Shown here: positions 1 through 12,500 of the stretch, piece after piece
Layout: each line of letters starts with the position of its first letter
Numbering within the stretch: the first letter of the stretch is position 1
From: Cinclus cinclus
Lineage: Eukaryota; Chordata; Aves; Passeriformes; Cinclidae
NCBI RefSeq assembly: GCF_963662255.1
Contig: NC_085049.1
Location: 64,961,158 to 65,025,157, forward strand
Length of the DNA: 64,000 bases
Direction: 5' to 3'
The notes under the pieces: model-generated
What the model was told of the DNA's origin: nothing
Databases searched by the model: none
What the model saw: the letters and a program-made list of their open reading frames with translations, nothing else
Made by a program: the position numbers and the translations under genes

Positions 1-3000
1 ACACTGGGATAGCTGTGTATACTGTTCTTAAAATGATTGAGAGGAGACTCAACTGGTATTTTCTGACACCAGTTTTCCTTTTGGTTGGCATTACATAAAT
101 TCCACCAGAAGCCATTTGTAGGTGGATGTGTGTTCACACTGTGCAGCGTGGCTTCAGAAGTACGTGGGCATCACTTGAGTTTCTCAGAAATGAGTAGTAA
201 GGACAGCCCACAATTCCCCTCTAAACTTCTATTTCCCAGACAGAAGAATCAAAAAAAACCCTTTCTGAGACATGGTAATTCTATCCCAGGAGCCATTTGA
301 TCTTCCAGTGGTGTTACAATTTTCTCAATTTGATTTAAAATCTGTCACACTGTCACATCAGTTCAGGCTCCCCCATTCATCTGAACTGGCTGCTGTTGAC
401 CAGAAAGGTTTGAAGTTTTGCTGTCCAGGCTGGGAGCCTTCAACACAGGGATTAGTTTGCAGTCCACCAATGCACCTCCCACATGAAGCACCAGCCAAGG
501 TAGATGTGGTTCTGGTCTACACCTCAAATGCAGTTCAGTCCAGAATTATTTAAATGCTGATTTTGCAAGTCAGTGTCCAGATTCACTCATTTATAAACTC
601 TTCCTCCACTGGAGAGCTTCAGATGGTTTCAGCTGGAGGACATATTAAATTGCTTTCACTGATAATGCAAGGTCTCCTCAGCAGCTGTACTCATCTACAC
701 TTCGCTCTTCAAAACCCACAAAAGTCAAGAAAAAAAAAATAATATCAATGGCCAGTTTGGGAAATTTATTTTAAAATAACAGCTTCAGCAAATGAACTAC
801 AATATACATGGGATAGGTAATAAAAATGTTCAACTCTTCAAGTGATGGGAATTATATTCTGCATGCAGAGCTAATTGTTGTATTGTACATCCTTCTAGTT
901 TCTAGTGCAAGACAGGAAAATTATGTAATAAGTGGTTTTCAGAAGTGGATTTCTGATTATTAAATTTTTAAAATCTCAACAATATGAAACATTGAAAGTT
1001 TAACTTTTTTGCTCTGAGAAATAATCAGTTCTACCATATTCATGCATAACACTTAAGATTTTAGAAACTGAAAATTACAGCTGGAAGTTGTGTTTGAAGT
1101 TTAGGCTCTGGCAAATTATCCCTTCAGTGGCAAGCCAAGTGTTCCCCAAGTGCTCTTACAAAGTATTTTCCAAGGGCATCACATGGCTGTATAGCTTTTG
1201 TACCCTATTATCTGCCATAACACTTATTAGAGGCACCTAATATAAATGCCTACTAATATCAATGTGCTGACAACCAGAACATACCAATGCTACTTGGAAT
1301 ATAAGTAATTAAACCCTTGGGTTTGTTTTAGTTTGTTTTATTTTTTTATATGTGATGAACACTAGAGAAGTTGCTGGACTGTAGGAAGTTATAACAAAAT
1401 TATGGTCTTGAAAAAGCAGGTTTTTTTGGGAAAGAATATTTTAGTTTCTGACATCAGCCATGTTCTCTGAAGACAGAAACTGTCCAAAGACAACCAACAT
1501 ACAAAGTATACAGTATCACATTCTTATATATTTGGAACCCTAGTACTACTTCTGGAAGTAATGAGGGTTTTGCAACTGTTGAAGTAAGGACAATGTCCAT
1601 GCCTAAATGAGGAAAAGTTATTTTAGTAGCACGAAGAATCTTAATCTGTATCAAATATTTGTGCACTGAATATCAGTAAGGTAAACAGGATGAGATGTGA
1701 TTTTTGGCTGTTGTCAGTTTATGAAACTTTTACTAATTCACCCCGGCCATGTGGTACTGCTTTTTAAAACTTTTTAATTCTGGTGTAATTAAAACTCAGG
1801 TAAATCTTTATTGCGCTCAGTTTTAACAAAAAATATGATCCAAATATTTTAATATTTTTTATCTTACCATACTTTCAATTTACATGTACATTCATGTGTT
1901 CTAAGTAAGGATTGAAAGAGAAGGAGTTTTGCTACACATAGGATTTGGACAGAGAAACAGACATTCTGTGAGTGAAAACACATTTTTGATGAGCAGCAAG
2001 TATCACAGAATAGCAGAATTGTTGAATTTGGACACCAACCCTTGAAACCATCTAGACCACACCCCTGCTTAGGAAATTGCTTGGGGCTGTGTCCAGACAA
2101 CTTTGGAGTATCTGCAGGGATAGAATCTCCACAGCCATGGTGGGCAAAGCATTTTATCTCTGGGAAGCATATCTCTGCAATGCCATGCTTGGGATTAATA
2201 AATAGGTTTAAAAAGATAATTTTGAAAGGTATATATCTTTCCTCTGAGACAAATATCATGCGGTTCACCATTTTCTCTGGTCAGACTCTGGAAATACGTG
2301 CACAGAGATCTTTCCCAGAAGAGTTCAAATATTGCTTCAGGAATACTGGTTTAAGCCTTTACTGGTAAAAAAGACAATATTACCCAGAGAAGTCCACTTC
2401 TGATACATGCCCATACAGACACTTTAGTAGGGTCTAGAAATATTTCCCTACCAACTATTCATTTAGCATTTCACATTCTGTTAAATAATGATAATAAAAA
2501 AGACTAGCTAGGAAAGAACATTTTAATTTTGTGGTAAATCAGAATGACTATAAAAGATTTGTTTTATTCCAAGTCACAGTATGAAAGGAAAGCTGGGTAA
2601 AGCAAGTGTTATTTAACACTAAATAATTTCATTTCCATGACTTCATCAGACTTACATATCAGCTATTCAGAAAATAGTCCCAAAGAGAGTCTTTAATTTA
2701 AACTGTCTGATGTTCTTTTGGCAGTAGTAGTGAAACCAAGAGATTTGTTCTCCAGAAAACTTGGACATAGTTTCATTTCAAAGAAAAGGGGGGAGGTGGA
2801 TTGGTAGTTTGGGTTGTTTTTTTTAAGGTGGACTTTGCTGCAATTTACTCCGTTACTGTCAAACAAACTGTATTTTTTCTGTAAATTATTATAATTAACT
2901 GTCATACTTCTTTCAAAAAGCCTAACACATTTTAAAAGCAGCAAAGGTTCTCTGTCCACAAAAGCTAACACCCAGAGAAAATAATAAATACCATATCTCT

Positions 3001-3340
3001 TTCCAAAAGGTTCTTTTTTTTATTCACACAATTCAGTGGAATGAAACATGTTCGAAACAATTTTCCCCAAACTAAATCCTTTGCTTCAAGCTATACCTCA
3101 GATATTTTCACAGAAAAGGCATAATGGAAATGTGAATAAATAAATGTTGGTTCAACTTATCAAAATAAAACTCTCTTTGACTGTCTGGAGACAGAAACAC
3201 TTTCAAATAAATCTTCATAAACTGCTTCAGGAAATTAGCTCTAAAAATGGTGTTTACTGAAAGAAAAATGCTACTAAGAAAGGCACTGTTCCTTATTTAA
3301 AGTTTCTTTCCAAGTTAATTGTTCTCTCCGTTGTCACTAG
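1..3340 (+). other. DCN intron (partial), no coding exon seen
   Basis: No decorin N-terminal exon (signal peptide, propeptide, CX3CXCX6C cysteine cluster) is found here on either strand, so this is intron upstream of the 113-nt exon. It holds one CR1 fragment in reverse orientation near 2003-2160. Short open frames, for example 272-553, look like chance and resemble no family I know. Confidence 0.7.
2003..2160 (-). mobile_element. CR1 LINE fragment, 3' end, reverse orientation
   Basis: On the + strand the fragment reads tcacagaatagcagaattg and then a diverged version of the reverse-complemented CR1 3' region, including ggctgtgtccag and gaatctccacagcc. It is old and truncated, with no coding capacity. 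The right border is vague. Confidence 0.7.
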
Positions 3341-3453
3341 GTCTGGAAAAGGTGCCAAGAGACCTTCCCCCAGACACAACCCTGTTGGACTTACAGAACA
3401 ACAAAATCACTGAAATTAAAGAAGGAGATTTCAAGAACCTGAAGAATCTTCAT
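3341..3453 (+). CDS. DCN: DCN coding exon: first leucine-rich repeats
   Basis: This 113-nt exon begins after ttgtcactag and ends before gtaagtg. Its first two bases complete a Gly codon split by the upstream intron, and it ends on a codon boundary. It encodes [20 protein letters not shown] followed by [17 protein letters not shown], the first LRR units of decorin. The length equals the 113-nt exon of mammalian DCN. A run of 32 A bases starts 28 nt after the donor. Confidence 0.96.
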
Positions 3454-3480
3454 GTAAGTGTATAAATGAACTGGCATTTA

Positions 3481-3516
<36 letters not shown>

Positions 3517-6500
3517 GTGGGGAGAAAATGTGGTTTTGGCCTCGTAATGTATTCTTTAGGGAAAACTGATTAAATAATTTGTGAAATTCCTTCACCAGCC
3601 CAGTCTATTTATATCCACTTTTATTCCTATTTTTCTCCTGCAAGCTTTCTTGTCAAACTACAGAAGTTTCTCGGATCTTTTCAGCTCTGCATACCTGTCC
3701 CCTGTCCATTCAGTCCCCTGATCTCCACCATAACTTCTCTCACGTATTTATTTATGTTCTCAGTCTCTTTGGCACAGTTACTTGGTTATTTCCATCTCAA
3801 CCCTGCCACCTCACTCCTTACTGCACTCCTTTCCCTCCTATGTCTGAGCTCACAGAGATTTTTATGTGCCACGTTTGTCATCAGAAATTCTGTACTAATC
3901 TTAATTCAAGAATCCTTCCAAATTACTCTTCTGCTTCCTGCACTACAATGAAATTGTGTTTCTGCAATAACTTTCTCCTAGCAAAGCTTCACATCCTTCT
4001 TTACCTGCCAGTGTCTTCTAACACTTTTGTCTGGTTTCCTCTTTGCTGAAATATTTTCCTTCCTGGTTTCTGTGACTATTTTTTTTTCTGGTTCACCTCT
4101 TCTTTTCCAAGTTTCCATCAGACAGCTACCTTCCTCTGTTTCTAAATTTTTTTGCTCTGTCTGAGGTCCTTCTCCCCATCTACAGTTTTCATCAGCATTT
4201 TAAAATAATATCCCCTACTTTTGCCTAAATTTTGTTGAAATGTTTTCTTTATAAAGCAGAAAATGCTCTTCTCTGTCTTTGAAAGTAATATCCTAATTCA
4301 GGGATATGCCTGAATTAGTTTTCTAGTCTTTTACAACCCATTTTATTCTGTATATTCCTCCATTTGATTCTTTATTATTATGAACAATATCTTGTTTGGC
4401 TTTTCTTGCCAGGCTTTTTACAGCCTATTTATTTTCTATTCTATTCTATTCTATTCTATTCTATTCTATTCTATTCTATTCTATTCTATTCTATTCTATT
4501 CTATCCTATCCTATCCTATCCTATCCTATCCTATCCTATCCTATCCTATCCTATCCTATCCTATCCTATCCTATTCCATTCCTTTCACAAATAAGAAGCC
4601 AACTCCCACTTTTAATCCAATACTGGTGCCAGTATCATCACCCAAAGTATCACAGTTTCAAGTAAGAATCTGCATTCAATCACTCGTACTTGGAAAAAAA
4701 ACCAAAACTATACAATTCTGCCTCTTTTAATTTCTTCCTAAGTGTCTTTTAAATATTCCTTACAATGCACATCAAGAAGATATTTTTTTAAAAAAATATC
4801 AATGCCACTGTACATAGTAATAGGATCTGCATGAGTGGATCATGATAAGGTTCATCAAGTCATCTAATTTTAGCATAGGTGTCTATAATTGATCTAATTC
4901 CATAGATAACCTCTAAAGTCAGCAAAACATATTCTTCCACATCACATTTCAGTAGTCTAGGTTTAAGAATGAGAGAACTTGTTCCCCAAAATTTCTTTCC
5001 AATTCCCTTCTTTGGCTACAGGGCAGATTTGACACTGTAGTTTCTACCCATTTGTTTTGGTTTCCTTCCACCTTGGAAAGAAGTTCTGTGTTTTCAGTAA
5101 AGATTATCTACAAGGAGCTAAAAGAGACAAAATTCTTAACAGTGAAATTAATCTTTTTGGGAAATCACACTGCCTTAAATGAGTCAGAGCATGGTATTGC
5201 AGATGAAAATCACTGCTCCCAGTGACTTCTACCACTTGGCACTGGGTTCAGGTCTCAGTTACACATCCTGCTGTGAGTTATGCTCTTGTGAGCTATTCTA
5301 TCTCATTGCAGTTAACTCTAAGGGGTTTTCTTTATTTTGCTTTGTTCTGATTTTTGTTTTTTCTTTTTCTTTTTTTTACAACAGATACAATTTAATAGTG
5401 AATTAAATAAGGGAAGAAATTATTTGTTTGGCTTACTCACCAAAGTACCCACTACATGCTTAGGGACCACTGGAAATAATACATTAGCATAAATTTTAAC
5501 AAATAATCTTCAAAACTGCAATTTTCCTGGACTTAATCAAGAGCAAATAATGATTCTCTCAAGGTCTCCTTCCAACCCAGACCATTCCACGATTCTGTGA
5601 CTTTGTCCCCAAAATATTAATTTAGTAATACAATATATTTTTGTAACTAGGCACCATCTTTGCTCTCAGCAGGAGTATTCCTGTGTAATACTGGGAATTA
5701 CTCCCATTCCCCAACTTTCAATTAAATATTTTTCACACGGAATATTGTGTTTAGAAAGTAAAACTCAAAAATATTGTTGTTGACAGAGCTCTAGTATAAT
5801 ATTTATTTTAATGGTATATGAGTACTGACATAAAATGTATGTATTTTTTAATTTTATTTCCTGAGAAACATGGTTTGGGTTAGTCACACTTTACAGTGTG
5901 ATGTTCAAAAATTTCTAAGACATTACTAATCTTTCTTGTACTCTATTAAAGTAAGATTTCAAGAATTAAAAGTATTATTGTTCCAAAAATCTAAAAGGAG
6001 AAACTGGAGTTAACCTTTTGCATTAAATGATCACTTAAGGGAAAAATTTTTTAAACCCCAATTTTCACAGGTCTTGAAAAAATAAGCTGTTTATACAGTT
6101 TGTTACTTTTGAATAATCCATTAAAATACCTTCTTAACACTTATAGCTGTCACCAACCACAAGTGTATCAGTTTTAGAAGATGTTCTCATTAACAACTTG
6201 GGTTGAACCCAAGGTTTTGCTGGTACTAAAACCCACAATAAGTAGTGAGAAAAGCAAGGATTTACCTATAACTTGCTCATGGCTTCTCTTTCAGTACAAA
6301 TACAGCTGTTTTTACTACACATCACTGGAGTGCACAGCACTGGAGATGAAAGAGAAATTAGAACCTATCAAAATATTCTTTGTATCAAAAAATTTTATGG
6401 GTAGATTTCCCAAGAGCAGCTAAAATTTGCAGCTGTGGAAATAAGGCAAACACTTAAGAGAGGATGGAGCTGAAGGAGTATTTACCTGCAAATAATAGAT

Positions 6501-9500
6501 TCCTGCCAAGAAACATCAGTCAACAGTTATAGTGTGCTCCATATTTTTATAGTTTTAAATTATCTAGGAAAAATGTGGCCAAACTATTAATACTGTGCTA
6601 TAAAAACACAGTGAGACTTCCTTCTATTTGAAAATGAAAGACTGTTTGTTTGTGTATTTTTGGTTTTATTTTTTTTTAGCACAGGACTTGAGAGAATTGG
6701 GGAAAACTTGAAGACTTTGTTAAGGGCTGAGGACTGAGTTTCGTGTTTTCAGAAAACTGTCTGATATTATGTAAAAAAACTTGCTTATGACTTAGACCCG
6801 TGGCAAAAAAGTCAGACAGGAAAGCTATTGGAAAAGCCAGGAAAAATGTCTCTATTTCTATGAAACTGTCAGAATTTTCCAGGCAGGCTGACATTTCTGG
6901 ATGGGGCTCAGTACTTTGACCCGATGGACACAATAAAGAATCCAAAATACTACATGAGTAAGCCCTCATGCAGAGTAAAGGAGGAGCCTACACAAACAGC
7001 ACGTGGGGTTGCAGGACATGTGGCAAGGCCAAAGCAAACCAGCAGAATGCCTGGCACCTGGAAAAAGAGGTGAAGGAAACTGCTCTGTGTTAGATCACTG
7101 TAAGGGCAGCACAAACAACGGGATAGTGACCGCATGCTTCTCCAACAAGAATTTTTCAATTGGCACCGTGCTAGTCTAGTGAAAGAAGATCAATGCACTA
7201 TTGGCCTGAAATCAAATGGAACATTACTTAATTGAAGCAGCAGAACTGTTCAAAGCCATGGCTGTGCATACAACAATGCTAAACTCTGTTCAAACTGAAG
7301 GAAAAGACCTAAGAGATAAAAGATTTAAACTTGGAACTTAAAGTTATGACCATATCCGCGCTAGAGGATTATCGACACTAATGTGCAGGCAGAGAAATAG
7401 AAACTTTCTTTGTAGTAATAGGAGGTAGGAAAATATTGTATGGCAATAGAAAATTTCATGCCATCTTTTTTAACAAAACAAAACAAGACAACACAAAAAA
7501 CCTCAAAACGCCCAAACCAAACAAACCTGAGGAAAAGTCTAAGAAGATCTTTCAGAGATAGAGAAAACCCCCTGAGAGATCAAAAAATATTAATTAAATA
7601 ACTCAATCTTCTGATGACTCATTACAGCTTGAGTTCCCTTTCCCAGGCATAAAAAAAGAAGTTAAGTAAACACTTAATCTCTTAAAATCACAGAAAGGAG
7701 AATCAGTTCTCACCATCATACTGTGAAAAAACAAAGACACATATCTCTGTCCAAGTTCTACCTCTGAACCCAGTTCCAAGTATCAACAGTGCCAGGACTG
7801 AGCTGAAGCTTTAGCTTCCTAACAAATATTCAGAGGGGGGAACAAAAGGTTAATACTTCTGAAATACAGCACTCCCTTAGAGAATTTTCATTTCCTCACA
7901 CTCACCTTTTCATTGTGCTTAAGTAACAATGAGATTTTCTACTGAAAAAGTATAAAACTGACCACATGCATAGAAAACATTTTTTTTGTTCAATGGGTAA
8001 GGATTTTTTCAAATGTGGAAGAAAATTGGACAAAGTATTTTGAGGTCCTTAAAATTCTGGAGAGAGTCAGCACACTAGACTAGTGAAGAAAAAGGGAATT
8101 TTTATAGAAAATAGTTTAAAAAATAGATCAATTGTAATGAATTTAATGAATGACCAAAATTTCTTGTCACAGTATACAAGGACAGGGTTGAAAGAAAAAA
8201 GGAAAATGCAGAACCACCTGTTTCCTCATGATGTGTGCAAGTCATGTTGCATGAGAAGTACCAATGAGAGCTCAAAGGCCAGGCAAACTGGCTCTGCAGC
8301 AGGCTCCTCTGCTTTGTGACATTATTCAACAAGGTCCTGTATGTGATCAAACTACTTTCTGCAGGCTTCTTTTGTTTTTACTGACAGCCTGTTTCTTCAA
8401 CACCTTGGCATCTCCTTCCTTCACAATTTATTCATCTCTATTGCTGCCATGACATCCCTTTTCCCTTACTTTTCTTAGCTGTGTCTTCTCGATCCTAGGT
8501 TCAGATGATTAGAGAAGAATGTCAAGTTCTGTTTTTTGGGGGGCTTTGTTTGTTTGTTTCATTTTGTTCTTGGGTGTCTGGGTTTTTTAGTTTTTTACAT
8601 AAATGTACATGCATCCTTAGTAATTTGGATGAAAACCTCGCCTCTACGTCAAAGTTATAAGTATGACATGACTGAAAATGTAAGGTAAACAAAAGGGATG
8701 AATTTTTATTATTATTTTTATTGGGATGCCTGGCTCCTGAGGTTAAAGTTCTTAAGATATAACTGTTCCTAGCAGAACTGTAATAAAAAACAGGTAATAA
8801 TGTAATATATAACTCAGGAAATTAAAGAAATTCCATTGGGTCAGAGATTGACTTTTTATTTTAAACCCTGAAGGATACATGCATCAGTAAAGAGTTGATG
8901 TTAGATAAGAGTACCATCCCCAGCTGGCTAAACAGGTATATCACCATGGAATATAGCTGATGAAAGTTCACTGGTAATTTTCCATTGTAATTCTGGTTTT
9001 GGCAAGGCTCTCACTTCAAACTATACTAAATTAAGACGAATGAAGATTGAAACCCCTCAGAACAGTCTCCTAAGATTCTCATATAATGAAATTGCACCTG
9101 AAAAATTATTTCCCTTCTCCCCACTCCTAGACAGGGCAAAAATGGGAAGTTTTAGTAACTGCAAGAAAAACAACCCTATGCTAATTCCAACCTGACTGCC
9201 ACATGCTGCCTTTGCAGTTTGTCAGGGTGTATTTCAACAAAAGTCTGCCAACAAGGGTTCCAAATTTCCCCTGAATTGTGAATCCTCCTTTTTGTGTTGG
9301 GAATAAATATTTGAGGTAGAAACCAGGTCAGAGGGAGCTAAATGGCCAGACTCCCACTGACTCCAACATAACCAGCATCTATTGCTGTCATACAGTGATT
9401 TTTATTTTTTCTTCTGACTACATAAATACCAGAGGTGTTTCATTGAAAAAGAAAGTAATCTTTGGAGCAAAGCTTAATTTTTTTTTCCTCTCTGAACGCC

Positions 9501-12500
9501 ACTTAAACTGCTGGTCATGTTAAGGTGCTGCAGTGTTATAACTGAGTCAATGCTTACTGGGCACTTTACGTGCTATATTATGACAAAAGAAAAAAGATTT
9601 ATCACTGGAAAATGAGGATGGAAGTTGAGCTTTTTCTTATCCATGGGAAATTACTATGAAGCTTCTAAGTCTAACAAACTGAAGTATTGATACTCATGTA
9701 TTTCTGCCTCTATATTTTTTCCTTTCTTTCTTTCTTTCTTGCCTTTTCTTTTACTTAAGGCCATACATTTTTGCACCCATATCAGGTCATGTTGAAAGAT
9801 GTACATTTGTGTGCTCAGTCTTTTGTATTGTGAATTTGTGATACACTTCAAATTTTTTTGGAGGGGAAGAGGAAGTTAGGGCTTAGGGAGCACATTCATT
9901 CCAAATGAAATATCCTTTTTCCTTAACAAAATGTGAAAGTCTGGAAGAAGGTAAATTTTCAAATCAGTTCCTTTCACTTTTGTTCTAGGCTGTCATTTCT
10001 GCCAAATCACTTAATCCCGAGAGCATTGCAAGTAGTATCTGAGACCAAGGGCTCCAGCACTCTGAGCACTTTCAGGATGACCCTTATTTTTCTCTCCAAG
10101 TACTTCTTGCCCTGTAAAAAAATTTCATATGTCCTTTAACACTCTGTCCCATCATGCCATCTGGGCTTTATTCTGGATAGCTGGTCCATGTGACCTGTTT
10201 TTGCCTAAGATCTATTCCTCTGTAACACTGCCTGCAGATGTTTTCCCTAGGTTTATGTCCCCTAGTTCCTGTTTTCATTGACCTCTAAATCCCCTGAGTT
10301 TTTAATTTTCTTTTATTTTGGTTTGGTTTAGCTTTTGTTACATGCAAACCATACGGGACACATTCTGAGGAAAGTAAACAGCATCGTTGCAGGGTTAATA
10401 ACTTAGTTCTTTAAGTATGGGATATAACAGAGTCATTGTGAAGTGGGAAAGGAAACCAGGGATATGGCTTGCCAGGTGCTATACTGGTGTGTTATCCTCA
10501 TCATTTGTAGTTGCTCTGGGAGACAACGAAACATCTCTTACAAACTGGAGTATGGGTTTTATTTTTCCTTTTTTACAGCTGCACAACAATGGAAAAATAA
10601 TGCAGGTTTAGAATACTGGGAGCGGGACTTGCAGAGAGGGGTCTAGGTGGAAATAATATCCTGGTACAGAATAAATTGTAAACTCTGACTTGTACTTTCC
10701 CATCTTATACCACCAAATACATGTTCCCACTGAGAACTTAGTGGTTTTGTACATACCTTTGATAGAACAACATCATTTCTGAGTGAGAGACGCCTTGAGC
10801 GTTTAAATAAACCAACAATTCTGCATGTGTCCCCAAGATAACATTAACATATACAGGAGAAAGCATAGGAAGAGATTAATTAAGATTTATGATTAATTAT
10901 GATTTTAAATTATATTAAATTGAATTTATTATTTATTAATTATTTTCTTTAAGATTAATTAATAATAACAGATTAATCCTAGGTACCTAGAGAACTTCCG
11001 TTTTTTTGTCAGGGGTATCAGTTCCTTTCTGAGGAGATATAACAGTCAACTACTCAGAAAATATTTACAGTGCCCAGCTGAATGTATGCCTACCTAATTC
11101 CATCAAAAAATATTTCACACCAAATCATCAGCTGTGATTAATGTTGCCCAGAATTTTTTATTTAAAAGGTAACAAAGTAAAAAGAAATCCAAAAAAGGCA
11201 GGATTTTAGCTGAAACAAATGGTTAAACAGTACAAAGGAAGATGCAGGATAAAAATTTTAAAGACTCATAACATGAGCCCAAACTCATTGAGTGTTGACT
11301 TAGTGATCTAGGGAAAATAAATACGTGGTGAAATTAATAAAAATAAAGAACAATGTAACTAGCAGTAGCACATTAGATTTTTGAAATAAAAACTACGTAA
11401 GAGACTAATTGGCATAATTCCAAATGTACGTTTTAAATAACTGGATTATTTGCCATGTCCTAATACTCTACAGGTAGCTGGATTTCACCATGGGCAGAAT
11501 CTTCTACATCTCCATCACAAATCTGAAAATCATGAATCAGAGAACCACTCCCAATGTGTTCTCATGTCAGATTTTATAATGCAGGCTCAAATAAAAGAGA
11601 GTTGAGGCCATGGCTTCCCCTGACCCACATATTTATTTTGGGATAGGCTTATTGTTAGGGAAATACTCTGCTGAACTGTGGGCAACCTCTTCTGCCTCCT
11701 CTTGCATCTGAGTTATTTCTAGGTACCATACGAAATTAAAAGCAGGTATATTCAGCTTTACACGCACTCAATGAAACATGCACAGTACACTGCTGGCTTG
11801 CTCAAGGTGATCTGCAGGAGGAGCCCATTGGGGAAAAGCACATCACCATTTTAATCTGCCCGCTTCTCTTTCTAATTTCAGTGATGGAGAGGGGCTGATA
11901 GTCACAGAGGCTGATAGTCGTGTTGTTGTTTTAATAAGAACTGATTTTGGAATAAGTCAGACACTCAGCTTTCCTCCAAGAAACAGACTAAAGTGTAATT
12001 CTGAAAATATTAAAAGTGTACGAAAATGCTCTGGATATTCACTGTAGTATTTATAACAACTATTGTCTTCCATTTCTGAAACTAGTGTAATGGAGATGGT
12101 GAAAAAAAATGCCTTAGTAATAAATATAAGTAGATATTATATCCATATTTATATGGCCTGTTCTACCTAATCCAGTGCACAAACATGCAGCACTGTAAAT
12201 CTGATAAGTAGAGAGAAAACTGATGGAATGATAAGAGCAATTCAAGTACCTATTAGTAATGAAATACTCTCCATTACTGTGTTATGTCCTGACAGTAATG
12301 AGACCTTCTCCCTTTTCGTGTTTTGGTTAAGGAAATTTAGAAGAAATGTAAAATTTCAGAGGCATGCAGAGAACATCTATTACAGGTAACAGTGCTTTCA
12401 TGGGGTCTTTCTCCTCTGGCTGCACAGAGATCATCTGATCTTCTTAGAGTTACCCTGAGTCCAGATATCACAACTGTGAGAACTGGATTAAGCATCCAGG

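Noticed and set aside
4364..4730. Three overlapping frames with (SILFY)n / (YPILS)n-like proteins
   Set aside because: They are produced entirely by the CTATT/CTATC pentanucleotide array, which is open in all frames.
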